Of a stretch of 64,000 bases of DNA, positions 46,890-59,689 are shown piece after piece. Origin of the DNA: Acanthosepion esculentum (lineage: Eukaryota > Mollusca > Cephalopoda > Sepiida > Sepiidae); NCBI GenBank assembly GCA_964036315.1, contig OZ038479.1, positions 60,515,393 through 60,579,392 of the forward strand, written 5' to 3'. Under the pieces are notes generated by a model, which was not told where the DNA came from, did no database searches, and saw nothing but the letters and a program-made list of their open reading frames with translations. Position numbers and translations under genes: made by a program. The number at the start of each line of letters is the position of its first letter. Position 1 is the first letter of the stretch.

Positions 46890-48575
46890 CTCTTTTGGTT
46901 ATTCCTCTAAATAATAAAGATTTTGAGTTTTGACAATAAAACTTTCTTTATATCAAGTTTGGGGCATTTTGTCATCATGGCATGCTCTTTTTTCAGTGAA
47001 TTAGGGGTGGTACCTTATTTTTTTTAAATAGTTGTAACTTTTCTGTGGAACCTAGTTTATTGTATTTTTATTTTATGATTCTGATTGTAAAATCAATTAT
47101 GTGCCAGTTCTCAGGTGCAACAGACGTAAAAAAAATATTTTTACACAGATTGAAACATTTAAAAAATAATTACATTAATCTGAAAAAGTCCTTAAAAATC
47201 TTTCTGTGTAGAAGAAGGGGATAAATTAAAAAATAAAAAACATTATTTAAATAATTTACCAAGTTTGTGCATTAATTTTTTTTTCAATTTTAAAATATAA
47301 AAAATGCTTTATTGTATTATTTAATTTGTTCTTTTAATTTGTCATTATTATTCTACACAGAAAAAAGGGTTTTATTGTATTATTTAATTTGTTTTTGTTT
47401 AAAGTTTTCTGTTATAAATAAATCTACACTTATAAAAAAAAATGCTTTACGATAATGCGTAGTCATTTCAAAAGAGATATATAGCTGTAAAAGAAGTAAA
47501 TTGGCCAAAATTTATGATTACACCAACAAAGTACTCAGCAGTGAATGAGTGAACATTATGGCAGTAATGGGGGGACGAATAACCAACAAGTAGTCCGATT
47601 TTAATTGTCGATAACTCCAAAACGGTAGGTTTTTTCATAAATATAATTGTTAATTCGAGTTCAGCAAGTAAATTTGCACGGATATATGACAATTTTGAAA
47701 AAATTTAAGGGATTTTTAGCGCTCGGGAAATAAAACCGAAATTTTCAAAACGTTAAAGAAAAAAAAACAATCTCTAATTTCTTCTTTTTTTTTTTTTTTC
47801 GTAGTTTTTTTTTACTTTTCATTAAAAATCAAAATATTTCTTTACCTGAAATGATGATATTAATTAATTAATTACACTGGATATTATTTTCATAATTTAA
47901 ATTTTTATTATGCTAAAACAAGCAAGAAAGAAAAAAAGGAGATGTCAGTAAATAACGAATTATTCTTTTTTTAGTCGAATTTTTATACACTTACCATTCA
48001 AGAAAATGTACTGAGAAAAACAAAACGGACGGGATGATTTCTTTGTGCTCACAAATGATTTTGAATTTTGATGAGATTTTTTTGTCAACCTAAGCAATTT
48101 TTGTATTGTTCATTCAGTTCATATAATAACATCGAAATTGATACGAATGTCAAAAAACAAAAGAATTACGAAATAAAAAATAACAGAAACACGAGACAAG
48201 TCTGAAATTACATTTGAGAAAATATTTCGCTACATAATTTAAAACGAAAAAACTAAGCGGTGTTAGACAAGATTTGGTTCCTTTTGTTTAAAATACTCAG
48301 ATTTCTTAGCATTTAAGGTGCTTCCACGGATTTGGTTAAAAAAACAAACATCGAAAACACATTTTAAATAATATATCTTCCTTCAAGTTGAAAGGTGATA
48401 ATATTCTAAATTTCACATGTAAAAAAAATTTTTTATTGAAAATCCCTTTTGGTTGAATGTAGGCACCTCTACCTTGTCGTTGGAAAAAAAGCATAGTACG
48501 ATGAAAAAATGCCCCAAACTTAATAAAAACAAAGTTTTATCGTCAAAATGATTATGTTAGGAAAGACCAAAATAT
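46890..48575. repeat. Second inverted-repeat pair, opposite polarity to the one at 23-24.8 kb
   Basis: 46897-46995 (cctctaaataataaag, gacaataaaactttctt, atcaagtttggggca) pairs with the reverse complement of 48490-48570 (agcatagtacgatgaaaaaa, ccccaaactt). Both arms are versions of the arms at 22936 and 24700. The interior holds spacer repeat type 2, copy 3 (47970-48420), and AT-rich DNA. Confidence 0.6.
47970..48420. repeat. Dispersed spacer repeat type 2, copy 3
   Basis: 'gagaaaatatttcg' followed by 'aagcggtgttagacaagatt' and 'tggttcctt' matches 25846-25912 closely. Confidence 0.8.
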
Positions 48576-50729
48576 TTTTTATTATTTTATTAAATTTTTT
48601 AATCATTTCTATCACGTTCGAAATTTTTGTTAAAAATTTTGTTTCTTTTTTGCGTCAGCAGTCGACGTAATTTACGAATTTTTAATTTTTATCGCCTTTT
48701 TATCAGGTGAAAAACTTAAACACATTGATTTAAAAATTCCTGCAAAAATCAAATAATCATTATAACATTATTTAGTTAGAAAAGCTTTCAATTGCTTTAT
48801 AAATAAGATTTATTAAGAACACTATTATCTTAAGAGAAAAAAATTCGATGAATAATGAAATTTTCACAAAATTGCTTTCATTTTCTTTTAAATTTTAATT
48901 ATAATAATAAATCGTTTAAAATTCTGCATTACTCCAATTCGGTTAAGTGATATTGTTATTAAGTGAAAACTATATTTACGAATCAAAAATTAAAAAGCTT
49001 AATAAATGTCACTTTGCACCAAGATTTATTTATTTATTTTAATTTGTAAAAAAACATTACCATTTTCTTAAGTATGAGAGTCCATCACATGTTTTAAGAG
49101 TTGTCCTCCCTGAAAGATCTGGCTGTTAGCAATTGTTTCATCGTGTTTTTACGTCTCAACAGGCTTTGCAAATCACCCCTTCAAAATTTTAATTATTTTT
49201 ACTTTTTTAAAATTCATATTTCACTAAATATTTTTTATTTTATGTATTTATTTTAGTGTGGTTCATACTTCAATTAAGTATTTTTTTTTAGTTTCAATAA
49301 GTTAAGAAAAAAACCTGGAGATGAAACCCAATCATTAATTTAACTTTAAATTTGCTAATTTTGCTCAAATAATGTGTCACAAATATTTATTTTATTTTTG
49401 GAAGATTTTCAAAACCGAGAATTAACTTTTGTTCACAAATGTGTCAAAATGGCCGATATTTATCGATTTTCTGAAAGCGACGAAAAAGTTGAGATTCCAA
49501 TCAAAATTTATATTTGAAATACACCAGAATATTTTGCTTATTAGAAATAGTAAATTTAATCATTTAGTTTCAATTAAAACAAAAGCTTCGAGAATGCTTT
49601 TGCATTTTTAAAAATTCATTTTAAGCCTTAGGTATCGAAAATTTAGTGGAAGTCCTTAACTTAGGGACTAATGATTTTGTAAAAAATATTACATTTGTTT
49701 TGTTTCTTTTTAAAATATAACAAAAAATACATTTCCCTATAAGGGCATGCTCTGTGTGTTGAGACATAGATATAAAAACTTTTTTTTATTAGTAATATAA
49801 AATAATTAATAAAAAGTGTAAATAAATAAATATAAATAAATAATAGTCTAGGTTCTTTGCACTATAGCTTTGGGAGAAGTGTATTTAAAGCCTAACAAAT
49901 TATAAAAATGAAATTTTATTTGCTACATTAGTTTGTAGTGTAAAAGTTTCTCAATTTAGAGTTACTTCTAAAAGACCTGCTAGATATAATTCAGTCAAGC
50001 TGGACTGTTTCAAATTTATTTTTCAAATTTAAAAACTATATTCTTTTCCTTTTGCAAAGGGTGCCTTCTGTCTGCATAAATTTAAAATTAAAATCCATCT
50101 GATATATGAGTTAGCAGATAACTTCAGAAGTTAATGAAACTCCACAACAGCTTGTATTGATCATTGGTCTATATGTTTCTGGTTTCAAGCAGAAAGATGT
50201 AGAGCAATGTGGTCTGTTGCGGACATGCGATTAGAACAGCAACATGAAAATTTTGTCCTGAAGGCATAAAAATAAAGCCCCAGAGGGAAAAGCTATTTTT
50301 GTGGCTGTCACGTGTGGATGAGCTGAATTGTTTCTCACAAGAGCCAATGGAAAAAAGAAGTGAATAGAACTGTATTCTAAAGAAGATAATAATTGTTAAA
50401 AGTCCCAGTGACGCAAGCAAATTTGCCAAAATCATTCTTTTTTTTTTTTACATCTTTCTATCAGGTGGGTACACCTGTTTTTTTTTTAAGTGTATTTAAA
50501 GTTTTTGTGTTACATTCTTTTTTTTTTCATTATTGGGAGTTTGTATTGTATATTTTGTAAGAGCCTTTATATATTTTGATCTGTTATCTGCTTTTATTAA
50601 AAGGCCCACAAAGGGACATTTTTATGCAAGCAATTTTTGTAAAGATTGTATTTAGTTATATTATTTAATATTTTGTAATAAATGTTTACTTCCTTCAAAT
50701 TTGATGTAGTATATTAATTGGTTGATTCA
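48576..50729. other. AT-rich spacer, no recognised gene
   Basis: 49430-49450 (caaaatggccgatatt) is an inverted echo of 23955-23975 (ttggccattttgac). A less AT-rich patch at 50150-50430 has an 88-residue minus frame that I do not recognise. 50590-50690 is AT-rich with several AATAAA-like sites and could be an old 3' untranslated or LTR fragment, but I cannot support more. Confidence 0.4.
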
Positions 50730-50986
50730 TTTTCTACTGTTATTTAAAGCCAGAAAATATTTTTAGATTGTAAGAATTTTATTTTGAGATAATAATGATT
50801 TAATAATACAAGTCTTACTATAACATTCTGACTGTATTCACTATTTTTATGCTCTTTGTATTTGTCTTTGATTGTATGGCCCTGTCTGTACTTTTTGCTC
50901 AAAACAATGCATTCTGTCTTACAATTGATGTAATGTCTTTTTTCTAGCATTTAGCAACTAGAGAATTACTTTTTAGGTTTTTATCT
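50730..50986. repeat. Spacer repeat copy B, left part, with SINE end fragment
   Basis: 50735-50820 is the 3' end of the chimeric SINE on the minus strand ('gttatttaaagccagaaaat'). 50880-50945 ('ctgtctgtactt', 'tgcattctgtcttaca', 'ttgatg') matches copy C at 28788-28845. Confidence 0.65.
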
Positions 50987-53690
50987 GAATCTGCCACCAA
51001 GACAGTGTCATCTGCATCATGTTTGTTGTTAATGTAATGTCTGGTGATAACAAATCCTGGCAGGTCCTCTAATTCTCTTAGTCCTTTTCTCTTGCTGACA
51101 TCCACTATCCTCTCTACAATTACTTTTCAGTTTTTCATCTGAATCTGCCACCAAGACAGTGTCACCTGCATCATGTTTGTTGTTAATGTAATGTCTGCTG
51201 ATAACAAATCCTGGCAGGTCCTCTAATTCTCTTAGTCCTTTTCTCTTGCTGACTTCAACTATCCTCTCTACAATTACTTTTCAGTTTTTCATCTGAATCT
51301 GCCCCCAAGACAGTGTCATCTGCATCATGTTTGTTGTTAATGTAATGTCTGCTGATAACAAATCCTGGCAGGTCCTCTAATTCTCTTAGTCCTTTTCTCT
51401 TGCTGACATCAACTATCCTCTCTACAATTACTTTTCAGTTTTTCATCTGAATCTGCCACCAAGACAGTGTCATCTGCATCATGTTTGTTGTTAATGTAAT
51501 GTCTGGTGATAACAAATCCTGGCAGGTCCTCTAATTCTCTTAGTCCTTTTCTCTTGCTGACTTCAACTATCCTCTCTACAATTACTTTTCAGTTTTTCAT
51601 CTGAATCTGCCCCCAAGACAGTGTCATCTGCATCATGTTTGTTGTTAATGTAATGTCTGCTGATAACAAATCCTGGCAGGTCCTCTAATTCTCTTAGTCC
51701 TTTTCTCTTGCTGACATCAACTATCCTCTCTACAATTACTTTTCAGTTTTTCATCTGAATCTGCCCCCAAGACAGTGTCATCTGCATCATGTTTGTTGTT
51801 AATGTAATGTCTGCTGATAACAAATCCTGGCAGGTCCTCTAATTCTCTTAGTCCTTTTCTCTTGCTGACATCAACTATGCTCTCTACAATTACTTTTCAG
51901 TTTTTCATCTGAATCTGCCCCCAAGACAGTGTCATCTGCATCATGTTTGTTGTTAATGTAATGTCTGGTGATAACAAATCCTGGCAGGTCCTCTGATTCT
52001 CTTAGTCCTTTTCTCTTGCTGACATCAACTATCCTCTCTACAATTACTTTTCAGTTTTTCATCTGAATCTGCCCCCAAGACAGTGTCATCTGCATCATGT
52101 TTGTTGTTAATGTAATGTCTGCTGATAACAAATCCTGGCAGGTCCTCTAATTCTCTTAGTCCTTTTCTCTTGCTGACATCAACTATCCTCTCTACAATTA
52201 CTTTTCAGTTTTTCATCTGAATCTGCCACCAAGACAGTGTCATCTGCATCATGTTTGTTGTTAATGTAATGTCTGGTGATAACAAATCCTGGCAGGTCCT
52301 CTGATTCTCTTAGTCCTTTTCTCTTGCTGACATCAACTATCCTCTCTACAATTACTTTTCAGTTTTTCATCTGAATCTGCCACCAAGACAGTGTCATCTG
52401 CATCATGTTTGTTGTTAATGTAATGTCTGGTGATAACAAATCCTGGCAGGTCCTCTGATTCTCTTAGTCCTTTTCTCTTGCTGACATCAACTATCCTCTC
52501 TACAATTACTTTTCAGTTTTTCATCTGAATCTGCCCCCAAGACAGTGTCATCTGCATCATGTTTGTTGTTAATGTAATGTCTGGTGATAACAAATCCTGG
52601 CAGGTCCTCTGATTCTCTTAGTCCTTTTCTCTTGCTGACATCAACTATCCTCTCTACAATTACTTTTCAGTTTTTCATCTGAATCTGCCACCAAGACAGT
52701 GTCATCTGCATCATGTTTGTTGTTAATGTAATGTCTGCTGATAACAGATCCTGGCAGGTCCTCTAATTCTCTTAGTCCTTTTCTCTTGCTGACATCAACT
52801 ATCCTCTCTACAATTACTTTTCAGTTTTTCATCTGAATCTGCCCCCAAGACAGTGTCATCTGCATCATGTTTGTTGTTAATGTAATGTCTGGTGATAACA
52901 AATCCTGGCAGGTCCTCTGATTCTCTTAGTCCTTTTCTCTTGCTGACATCAACTATCCTCTCTACAATTACTTTTCAGTTTTTCATCTGAATCTGCCACC
53001 AAGACAGTGTCATCTGCATCATGTTTGTTGTTAATGTAATGTCTGCTGATAACAGATCCTGGCAGGTCCTCTAATTCTCTTAGTCCTTTTCTCTTGCTGA
53101 CATCAACTATCCTCTCTACAATTACTTTTCAGTTTTTCATCTGAATCTGCCCCCAAGACAGTGTCATCTGCATCATGTTTGTTGTTAATGTAATGTCTGC
53201 TGATAACAAATCCTGGCAGGTCCTCTAATTCTCTTAGTCTTTTTCTCTTGCTGACATCAACTATCCTCTCTACAATTACTTTTCAGGTTTTCATCTGAAT
53301 CTGCCACCAAGACAGTGTCATCTGCATCATGTTTGTTGTTAATGTAATGTCTGCTGATAACAAATCCTGGCAGGTCCTCTAATTCTCTTAGTCTTTTTCT
53401 CTTGCTGACATCAACTATCCTCTCTACAATTACTTTTCAGGTTTTCATCTGAATCTGCCACCAAGACAGTGTCATCTGCATCATGTTTGTTGTTAATGTA
53501 ATGTCTGCTGATAACAGATCCTGGCAGGTCCTCTAATTCTCTTAGTCCTTTTCTCTTGCTGACATCAACTATGCTCTCTACAATTACTTTTCAGTTTTTC
53601 ATCTGAATCTGCCACCAAGACAGTGTCATCTGCATCATGTTTGTTGTTAATATAATATTTGTTGATAACAAATCTTGGTACCTTCTCTAT
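50987..53690. repeat. 154-bp tandem satellite, 17 full units plus a partial
   Basis: 'gaatctgcc' recurs at 50987, 51141, 51295, 51449 and so on to 53605, exactly every 154 bases for 17 steps, with no insertion or deletion. Units differ at a few sites: ccaccaag or cccccaag, tctggtgat or tctgctgat, aacaaatcc or aacagatcc, ctaattc or ctgattc. The pairs at 52527-52834 and 52835-53142 share the same site pattern, suggesting 308-bp dimer exchanges. The eighteenth unit decays after 'gttgttaat'. No coding frame. Confidence 0.98.
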
Positions 53691-54539
53691 TTCACTTAAA
53701 ATGATTTTGCTGTGTAAATTAAATTAATCTGAAGAGAAAACACATTTTCAATTGAATTCCTCTTTCTCTTTTCACTCAACTCACTCAATGCATTCTCTAT
53801 TCATATACGAGCTATTTGGATTTTCACAATACAAAATGTGAAATTTTCCTATTTCCTTTGTTTATGCAAGTGTTACTGGTGAAGATTTTACAAATGTCTG
53901 AATCTATAATTGTTGCTGGCTGATGTAGGAATCATCTTGATTAGGTAAATTGAAAAACCTAGATAGCTAAGCTATGTAATTTGCATTTTCATAGTGTGAC
54001 AGATGTATCCTTGGTTCCAATTATTCTAGGAGGCTGTTGAAGAAACAAAAAGCAGTTCATTACAACAAATTGAATTTGTACCTAGAATTGTCTGGTTTTG
54101 AACTCAACACTTAAAAGGGATTTAATTAATTTAGACTGGATACAATCCAGAGCATCCACCTCTTACTGCTGTTAGAGGAATGAGAACTGAGATAAACTAG
54201 CTAAACTATGTTGGATGGAATCAGAATCTTAACCACACTTCATTAAAGGAATGTTGTTATTTTTTAATAATACCGTTAATTCAACGTTGATTAAATATGA
54301 AGTCAAAATTTAGCATATGACTAGAGAATGATATAACCAAACCATATCTCCTGACCTTGTTACAATGCCCATAAGCAAACTGACATGTAATCTGACACCT
54401 AAAGCAAACATGTTCCCCCAAAATACAGTGAATGACAAACTTTAGTGGGATGTCATACAGGGTGACACAGACATAAAATGAGGCAGACTTCCACAGAGAA
54501 AGAGTCCTCCATAGATATGCCAATTGACCAATTTTATTT

Positions 54540-54780
54540 TTCATGGCTTACCAACTCTTTGTGGCTTATTTAAAGCCAAGAAATACTTTGGATTGTAAGA
54601 ATAATTCTTTTTGATGAGTGAATATAGAATTAAAACTCTTTTTAGAGAATGACAATTTTTTTCAGATACAAGTCCCTGTATTTAACTCTAACCTGGTCAG
54701 GGGATTCACACCTTTCTTCCAAGTTGCTATGCATTACACCACCCACACATCTCAAGTATGCATAAAGACAAGTAGTTGCT
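54540..54780 (-). mobile_element. Chimeric SINE fragment, minus orientation
   Basis: The 3' end ('cttatttaaagccaagaaat' on the plus strand) and the tRNA-like part ('cattacaccacccacacatc') are in the expected minus-strand order. The middle is degenerate. Confidence 0.65.
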
Positions 54781-54799
54781 ATCACCGTTATCCTTCACA

Positions 54800-55050
54800 T
54801 GCATTTGCAAGATACTGGCCAAGAAGAAGAATTTTCAATCTATCTAGAAGGTCTTTTTAAAGTTTTATACAAACATCATTCATGTTTCAAAATCAGATGG
54901 GGAGAAGGAGTTTTATTTTCAGCAAGATGGAGCACTTCCCCATCTTTCATTAATGAAACATTTCCAGACAATGGATTGAACGAAGAGATAATGTTAAATA
55001 CCCACCATGAAATCTGCTTAGGTGTATACTTTCAAGCCAACATATAAGCC
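54800..55050 (+). pseudogene. IS630-superfamily transposase catalytic-domain relic
   Basis: The plus strand at 54911 reads FYFQQDGALPHLS, then after a frame change FINETFPDNGLNEE. This follows the FQQDGAPPH and LNETFPGRWIG block of animal IS630/Tc1-mariner-superfamily transposases; the D is the second catalytic acid. The sequence after it has decayed. It may derive from the same family as the N-terminal piece at 11.5-11.8 kb. Confidence 0.6.
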
Positions 55051-56370
55051 ATACAACACAACAGACTTGTAAAATCAAAGACTGTCATCAAACAGTGCTA
55101 TTGTGCAGTTGTAAAAGATACATTAACTGATATTAGCAAATCAGTCTCTTATCAAAGTGAGCTATGTATATTAAACATTGGATACTTTTCTTTGTTCCAT
55201 TATGATTGTTTTTCTCTTCAGACTTTATATATCCTGGCAACAAGCATTGTTTGATTGATGCATTTTCGTTGGTCTTTTCTAACATACTAGTGATGTCTGT
55301 TTTCCAATTACAGTAAAATTTCAAATTAACTATTTGCCTTTTATTTGTTGGCATTTATTTCTGGTGGTTTTCTTTAGTCTTATATAAACAATACTATTTC
55401 TTTGGATAACTCTGTTATCTCTCCTACATTAGACTTAAAATTTCACTTGTTGTCCACTTGTCTTTCATTCTTCAGGGTGATTCTTTTGCTGCTATCATTT
55501 CTTTGTTCCTTCATGCATTCCATTTTGAATCCCTGTTATGTTCCAAAACTTCATAGTCCTTAATTGCAATTACATATTATGATTGCTTGCAAATTAAGTC
55601 ACTGTATAGTTTTTCATATTGCAGTTGAGATTTTGCTTTGGATTTCTTTAATTTTTACAATCTTACCACTAGTTTGTATATAATTGGGGATGTAATCAAC
55701 CCTGCAGTTAGTGGTTAGATAGGCTTTTGGATACAGTACTGGGTCTCTAGGTAGAAAAATTACCTAGCACTATTTCCAGTAGAGCTTAAGTCATTGCAAG
55801 AATCCTCAATGCCTTAAGACATATTGTCAGCCATTATGAAACAAGAAAAGTTCTTAAGAATCCCTGCTTACATGTTGTCACTTTCAATATTTTCAAAGGA
55901 CAAACAAGTAAGTATGTGAAAAACATTTTCACCAAGAAATCTAAACTGAAGGAATAAGACTATGAAAAATACTGATGTTTTATTCAAACTTTAAAGTGTT
56001 TTAATAAGTTTACATAATATGTTGATACAAAAATAAAAGCAAATAATTAAAATATGTACATTGTAAAAAGAAAATGTCTGTAACAAGCATTTATAATCTC
56101 AACTATATGACTTTAGAAACATTTAAAATCCGCTTGTTAAGCTTACATCTCAAAGTATAATGAAAATTTAGACATTCTAGAAATATATAAGCAACAATTT
56201 GTGCCTAAAAAGCAATTTCTAATCAAATTGTCAGCTATTGAAATTAGTACCAAGATTGGATTGTGTTGCAACTGTGCTGTGAAGAAGATGCTCAGGAAAA
56301 GAAGATGAACCATTCTGATCATTCCTAAAAGTTAAAGAAGATAATGTTGTACATGTGGTGGCATTGAAAG

Positions 56371-57120
56371 TGTGAAATCTTCCACGTCAGCCAGTTTGCC
56401 CTCCGCTAGGAAATGCACTCTTCCTGTTACGATTTTACCAACATCATGTACAGAAAATAATCAACAGGCATTCATTGGTTAATTACCATCAATCTAGCTT
56501 GCTGATTGGTCAGTATCGACCAGCAAGATATAAAAACCCAATACGTCTGATTCTCGCTCTCTCTGTTTCGACGCGGACTCTCGAACCTAACTTCTCTACG
56601 TCACAACACCGCTGCCAAAATGTGACTCTTAAAGAACTCCCATCTTGACTAATGCAGTCAGATGTAAAAGAACCTTACAACAATTCATGCAAGTATAATT
56701 CCAGCATCTTTTATCCAACTTGCATAATACACAATTCAAAACATACTCAATTTTCTAAACTGCATTTTAATAATCAACTTATTCATTATGAGTCTAGGTA
56801 CAAATATTACCTAATCAAAGAGACGTAACTCAGTCTCACTTTTCAGTTCGCATCTCATGCATGTATATTCAATACTTAATAAATTCAATTGTTATGTTTT
56901 CTACTCTACGTTTTGGGTTGTATTTTTACCATTGCTATTTCATGTCGAATACAATTTGCATTGTTCCACCACATTGGATAGCGACCTCCAGCATATGACA
57001 TAATCCTTTCCACACCTTTCCTAGACAAAATAACATAATTGTGGTGAACGCCCCTTCAAACACGCAACAAATATGTCTAAACCATCACACTCTATCATAC
57101 ACAGGGCCTGTTCCGCTACA
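56371..57120. mobile_element. Solo LTR, 750 bp, with 4-bp target-site duplication AAAG
   Basis: The element begins TGTGAAATCTTCC and ends GTTCCGCTACA (TG to CA), and AAAG stands on both sides (56367-56370 and 57121-57124). The paralogous ZNF3 flank (near 42210) runs through this point without it, giving an empty site. Inside is a TATA-like 'gatataaaaaccc' at about 56527 and an AATAAA at 56878. It is the product of LTR-LTR recombination of a longer retrotransposon. It is unrelated in sequence to the other LTRs here, as far as I can see. Orientation by TATA and AATAAA order is probably plus. Confidence 0.9.
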
Positions 57121-57124
57121 AAAG

Positions 57125-57750
57125 TACATTGTGTATAACATGGCCATTCTGCAAAATCAGATGTTGAATTCAGACAATTACTCTTCTGAAAGGGACTGAT
57201 TAAACACAGCAATTGATGAAAAGCATCAAGAAAAGAACAATCGAATAGTCTTTACTTCTATCTGGAGAATGCCAGACCTCATGTCTCTTTGATGATCTGG
57301 CAGAAATAGGCACATTGTGACTGAGATGTCCTACTGTTCCTGCTAATCTCACCTGAATTTACAACTCCAGATTACCACTCATTTTGATCTTGATACGAAG
57401 AATTTAAATTCTCTGGAAGCTAATAAAAATTATAATAAACAGGATGTAATCATGAAATTGCATCAAATATCTGGAACATAGTGAAACAAAAGGACACGTG
57501 TTTGCATAAACGTTTGTACTATTATCCAAATATTATCTTTGAAATTCACATAAAAAATGCTATAAACTTTCATTCAAATACAATATTTTCTCTTGTAATA
57601 TCTTTTTTTCTATATGTTTTCACTGAAAATTTTGAGAAAAACAAATTCTTGCATTTCAGTTGGAATTTCACATGTTTTTTATACATTATATTCATTGAAA
57701 ATATTTGACAGATTTGGATCCAATATGATTTGTATGTTAATGTTTCATTT
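57125..57750. repeat. 3' flank of ZNF4
   Basis: Continues the alignment with the ZNF3 flank (42230-42720) after the solo LTR: 'gactgattaaacacagcaat', 'cagaaata', 'ctgagatgtcctact', 'ggatgtaatcatgaa'. Confidence 0.85.
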
Positions 57751-57754
57751 TAAG

Positions 57755-58280
57755 TTAGAAATTATTAAAAAAAAATATTGATTCACCTCTCTCAGTGTGT
57801 GTATGCATATGTCTTTTCAGCTTTAAATTCTTTGAAAATTCAAATCTACATATTTCACAAGAATATAGTTTCTCTCCAGTGTGAAGTTGCACATGTTTCT
57901 GAAAATTTGAAGCATATGAAAAAAGTTGAATTACAATTTGTACAAGTATATTTTTTTCTTCAATGTGTGTTTGCATATGGAGCACTAAATATGATTTTCA
58001 TGAAAACAAACACCCACAAATTTCAAAAGAATATGATTTATGTTCAGTATGTGTTTGCATTTGATTCACCAATGTCGATTTCTGTCAAAATACAGCTCCA
58101 CAAACTTCACAAGAATATGGTTTTTATGGGTTCACACATGATGCTCTAAATTTGATTTTTCAACAAATGCAGATCCACAAATTTCACAAGGATATGGTTT
58201 CTCTCTAGAGTGTATTTGCATATGGCATTCCATGACTTCCGTGAAAATGCAGATCCACAAACAAGAAAATGGTTTCTCTT
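57755..58280 (-). pseudogene. ZNF4: heavily decayed C2H2 zinc-finger relic
   Basis: About six finger units can be traced on the minus strand, in several frames with stops. The best are [19 protein letters not shown] near 58165, and the last two, FSYASNFQKHVQLHTGEK and YSCEICRFEFSKNLKLKRH (57950-57800). The last two match the distinctive C-terminal module of ZNF1 (FAYSSNLKKHKQLH). An open stretch of 76 residues (57985-57755) covers only this part. No function is likely. Confidence 0.85.
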
Positions 58281-58289
58281 TTTATTGCA

Positions 58290-58600
58290 AAAATTGACAT
58301 TAAGAACATGACTTTCACTAAAAGAAAGAAAACAATATTCCTTCTTTTCTCATAAAATGCAATGGGATTCAGAGCAGAGAATTTAGTGTCACAACTAAGA
58401 GAATCCAAGGGTATGATTTATCATTAAAGTATAATATCAGTTTCTGTTTTTCTTTCTGCTTTTCTGCATAATAATTTTGTCATGGAAAGTCAATGAATAT
58501 GAAACTGCCTCATGTTTGATAGTAACACTGGAATGAGAGAAATGATTAAGTGAAAATAGGGGAAATGAATTAAGTACAGTGTAACATTGATTCTGGAGAA
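58290..58600. repeat. Upstream flank of ZNF4
   Basis: 58310-58395 matches ZNF2 upstream (36175-36260) and 58475-58590 matches ZNF3 upstream (45590-45705), tying the three loci together. Confidence 0.75.
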
Positions 58601-59077
58601 TATTTTCCTCTTTGAAAAAATTCTGGCTTTAAGATTAATAGTCATGGTGGATTTACATTTTGGATTAATAGGCTGAAGTCTATGAATTCAAAATCTATGG
58701 GAGCCCCTAGCCGGAGTGTGTAATAATTTTGTCATTGCCATAGTTATTGTGAAGGACCTCACAAGTGAAACAACTGAGTACCTCTCTTTAGCTAAATCCT
58801 TCAGTAGCAGATAGTATAATGTTATTAATGTAGCATACCTACGGACGATAATGGGTATGTCCTCATTCACATAAATGCAGTATATACATTATGTTGGTCT
58901 GCAGTTGAAGATTCATTGTGGAATTCACTTGACTCACTTCTAGCAGTTAACTAGTTCTTCTATGCATCACTGGCAAATCTTATATGTGTTGTTCTTGTCC
59001 TAAGTATTATCATTCATTGCCAACCTTCGTGCAATTATTCTATTCAGTAACCTTCCCTAGGTTACAGCAGTTTTTGG
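58601..59077. other. Spacer, no gene seen
   Basis: Only short frames; the 60-residue minus frame at 58870-58688 has no recognisable feature. Confidence 0.4.
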
Positions 59078-59400
59078 TATTGAAAGTGGAATTGGTATGC
59101 AGAGTTCAAATTCTGATCAAGTGTGTTTTTTCACTTTGCCCAAAAGCCCTTAGAAAAGGCATGAATCTATATTTTTATCTCATGAGTTTTGGAAGATTCC
59201 TCACTGCTACACTTATTCTAAATCCAGCGCTAGCATATAGCATAATGTTATTGGTGCAATATTTGAAAGTGGAATTGACATGCAGAGTTCAAATTCTGAC
59301 TACATCTGTTTTGTTCATCTTACACCAATACTCTTGGAAAAGGCACAAATCCATCTTTCTCCAGCTATGGGTTAAATAGCTAGACAGACTCTTTGGTTTA
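59078..59400 (+). mobile_element. Two partial SINE bodies in tandem
   Basis: 'tatgcagagttcaaattctg' (59095) and 'catgcagagttcaaattctg' (59279), each followed about 50 bases later by 'cttagaaaaggcatgaatct' or 'cttggaaaaggcacaaatcc'. The second continues into 'ccagctatgggttaaatagc'. These are tRNA-part and body fragments of the chimeric SINE family. Confidence 0.65.
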
Positions 59401-59689
59401 CATTCAGTCTAAGAGAAGGAAAACTAAATTCAAACCCCATGTAAATAACCAGGCAGACTGGGTATGATAAACAGTATAAAAAAAATAATACCAGCCTGAA
59501 ACAGGCTGAGGGACACTAGACACACCTACCACTGCAACAGTTCCAATATATGTAGTGCCTCAACAGACCTTCAGGGTTTATGGGATTCATGACAGTGATC
59601 CCAATCAGGGAAAGAGAAAAGCAGGTGTTTCTCTTATCTGAAAAAAATGTATGAATCTATAGAAGAAATGAGTCTAATTTTAGAACATG
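59401..59689. other. Spacer, no gene seen
   Basis: No recognisable feature. Confidence 0.4.

Larger units (their letters stand above)
53691..56200. repeat. Spacer repeat copy B, right part
   Basis: Pieces match copy C (see 28700-30730) and copy A (3666-4260, 9300-9400). At 55198-55245 a single degenerate monomer of the 163-bp satellite is visible ('attatgattgtttttctc' and 'agactttatatatcctgg'). It contains a SINE (54540-54780) and a transposase relic. Confidence 0.75.

Noticed and set aside
50169..50435. 88-residue minus-strand frame that looks like a membrane protein
   Set aside because: No recognisable family, no flanking exon signals, and hydrophobic frames are common by chance in T-rich DNA.
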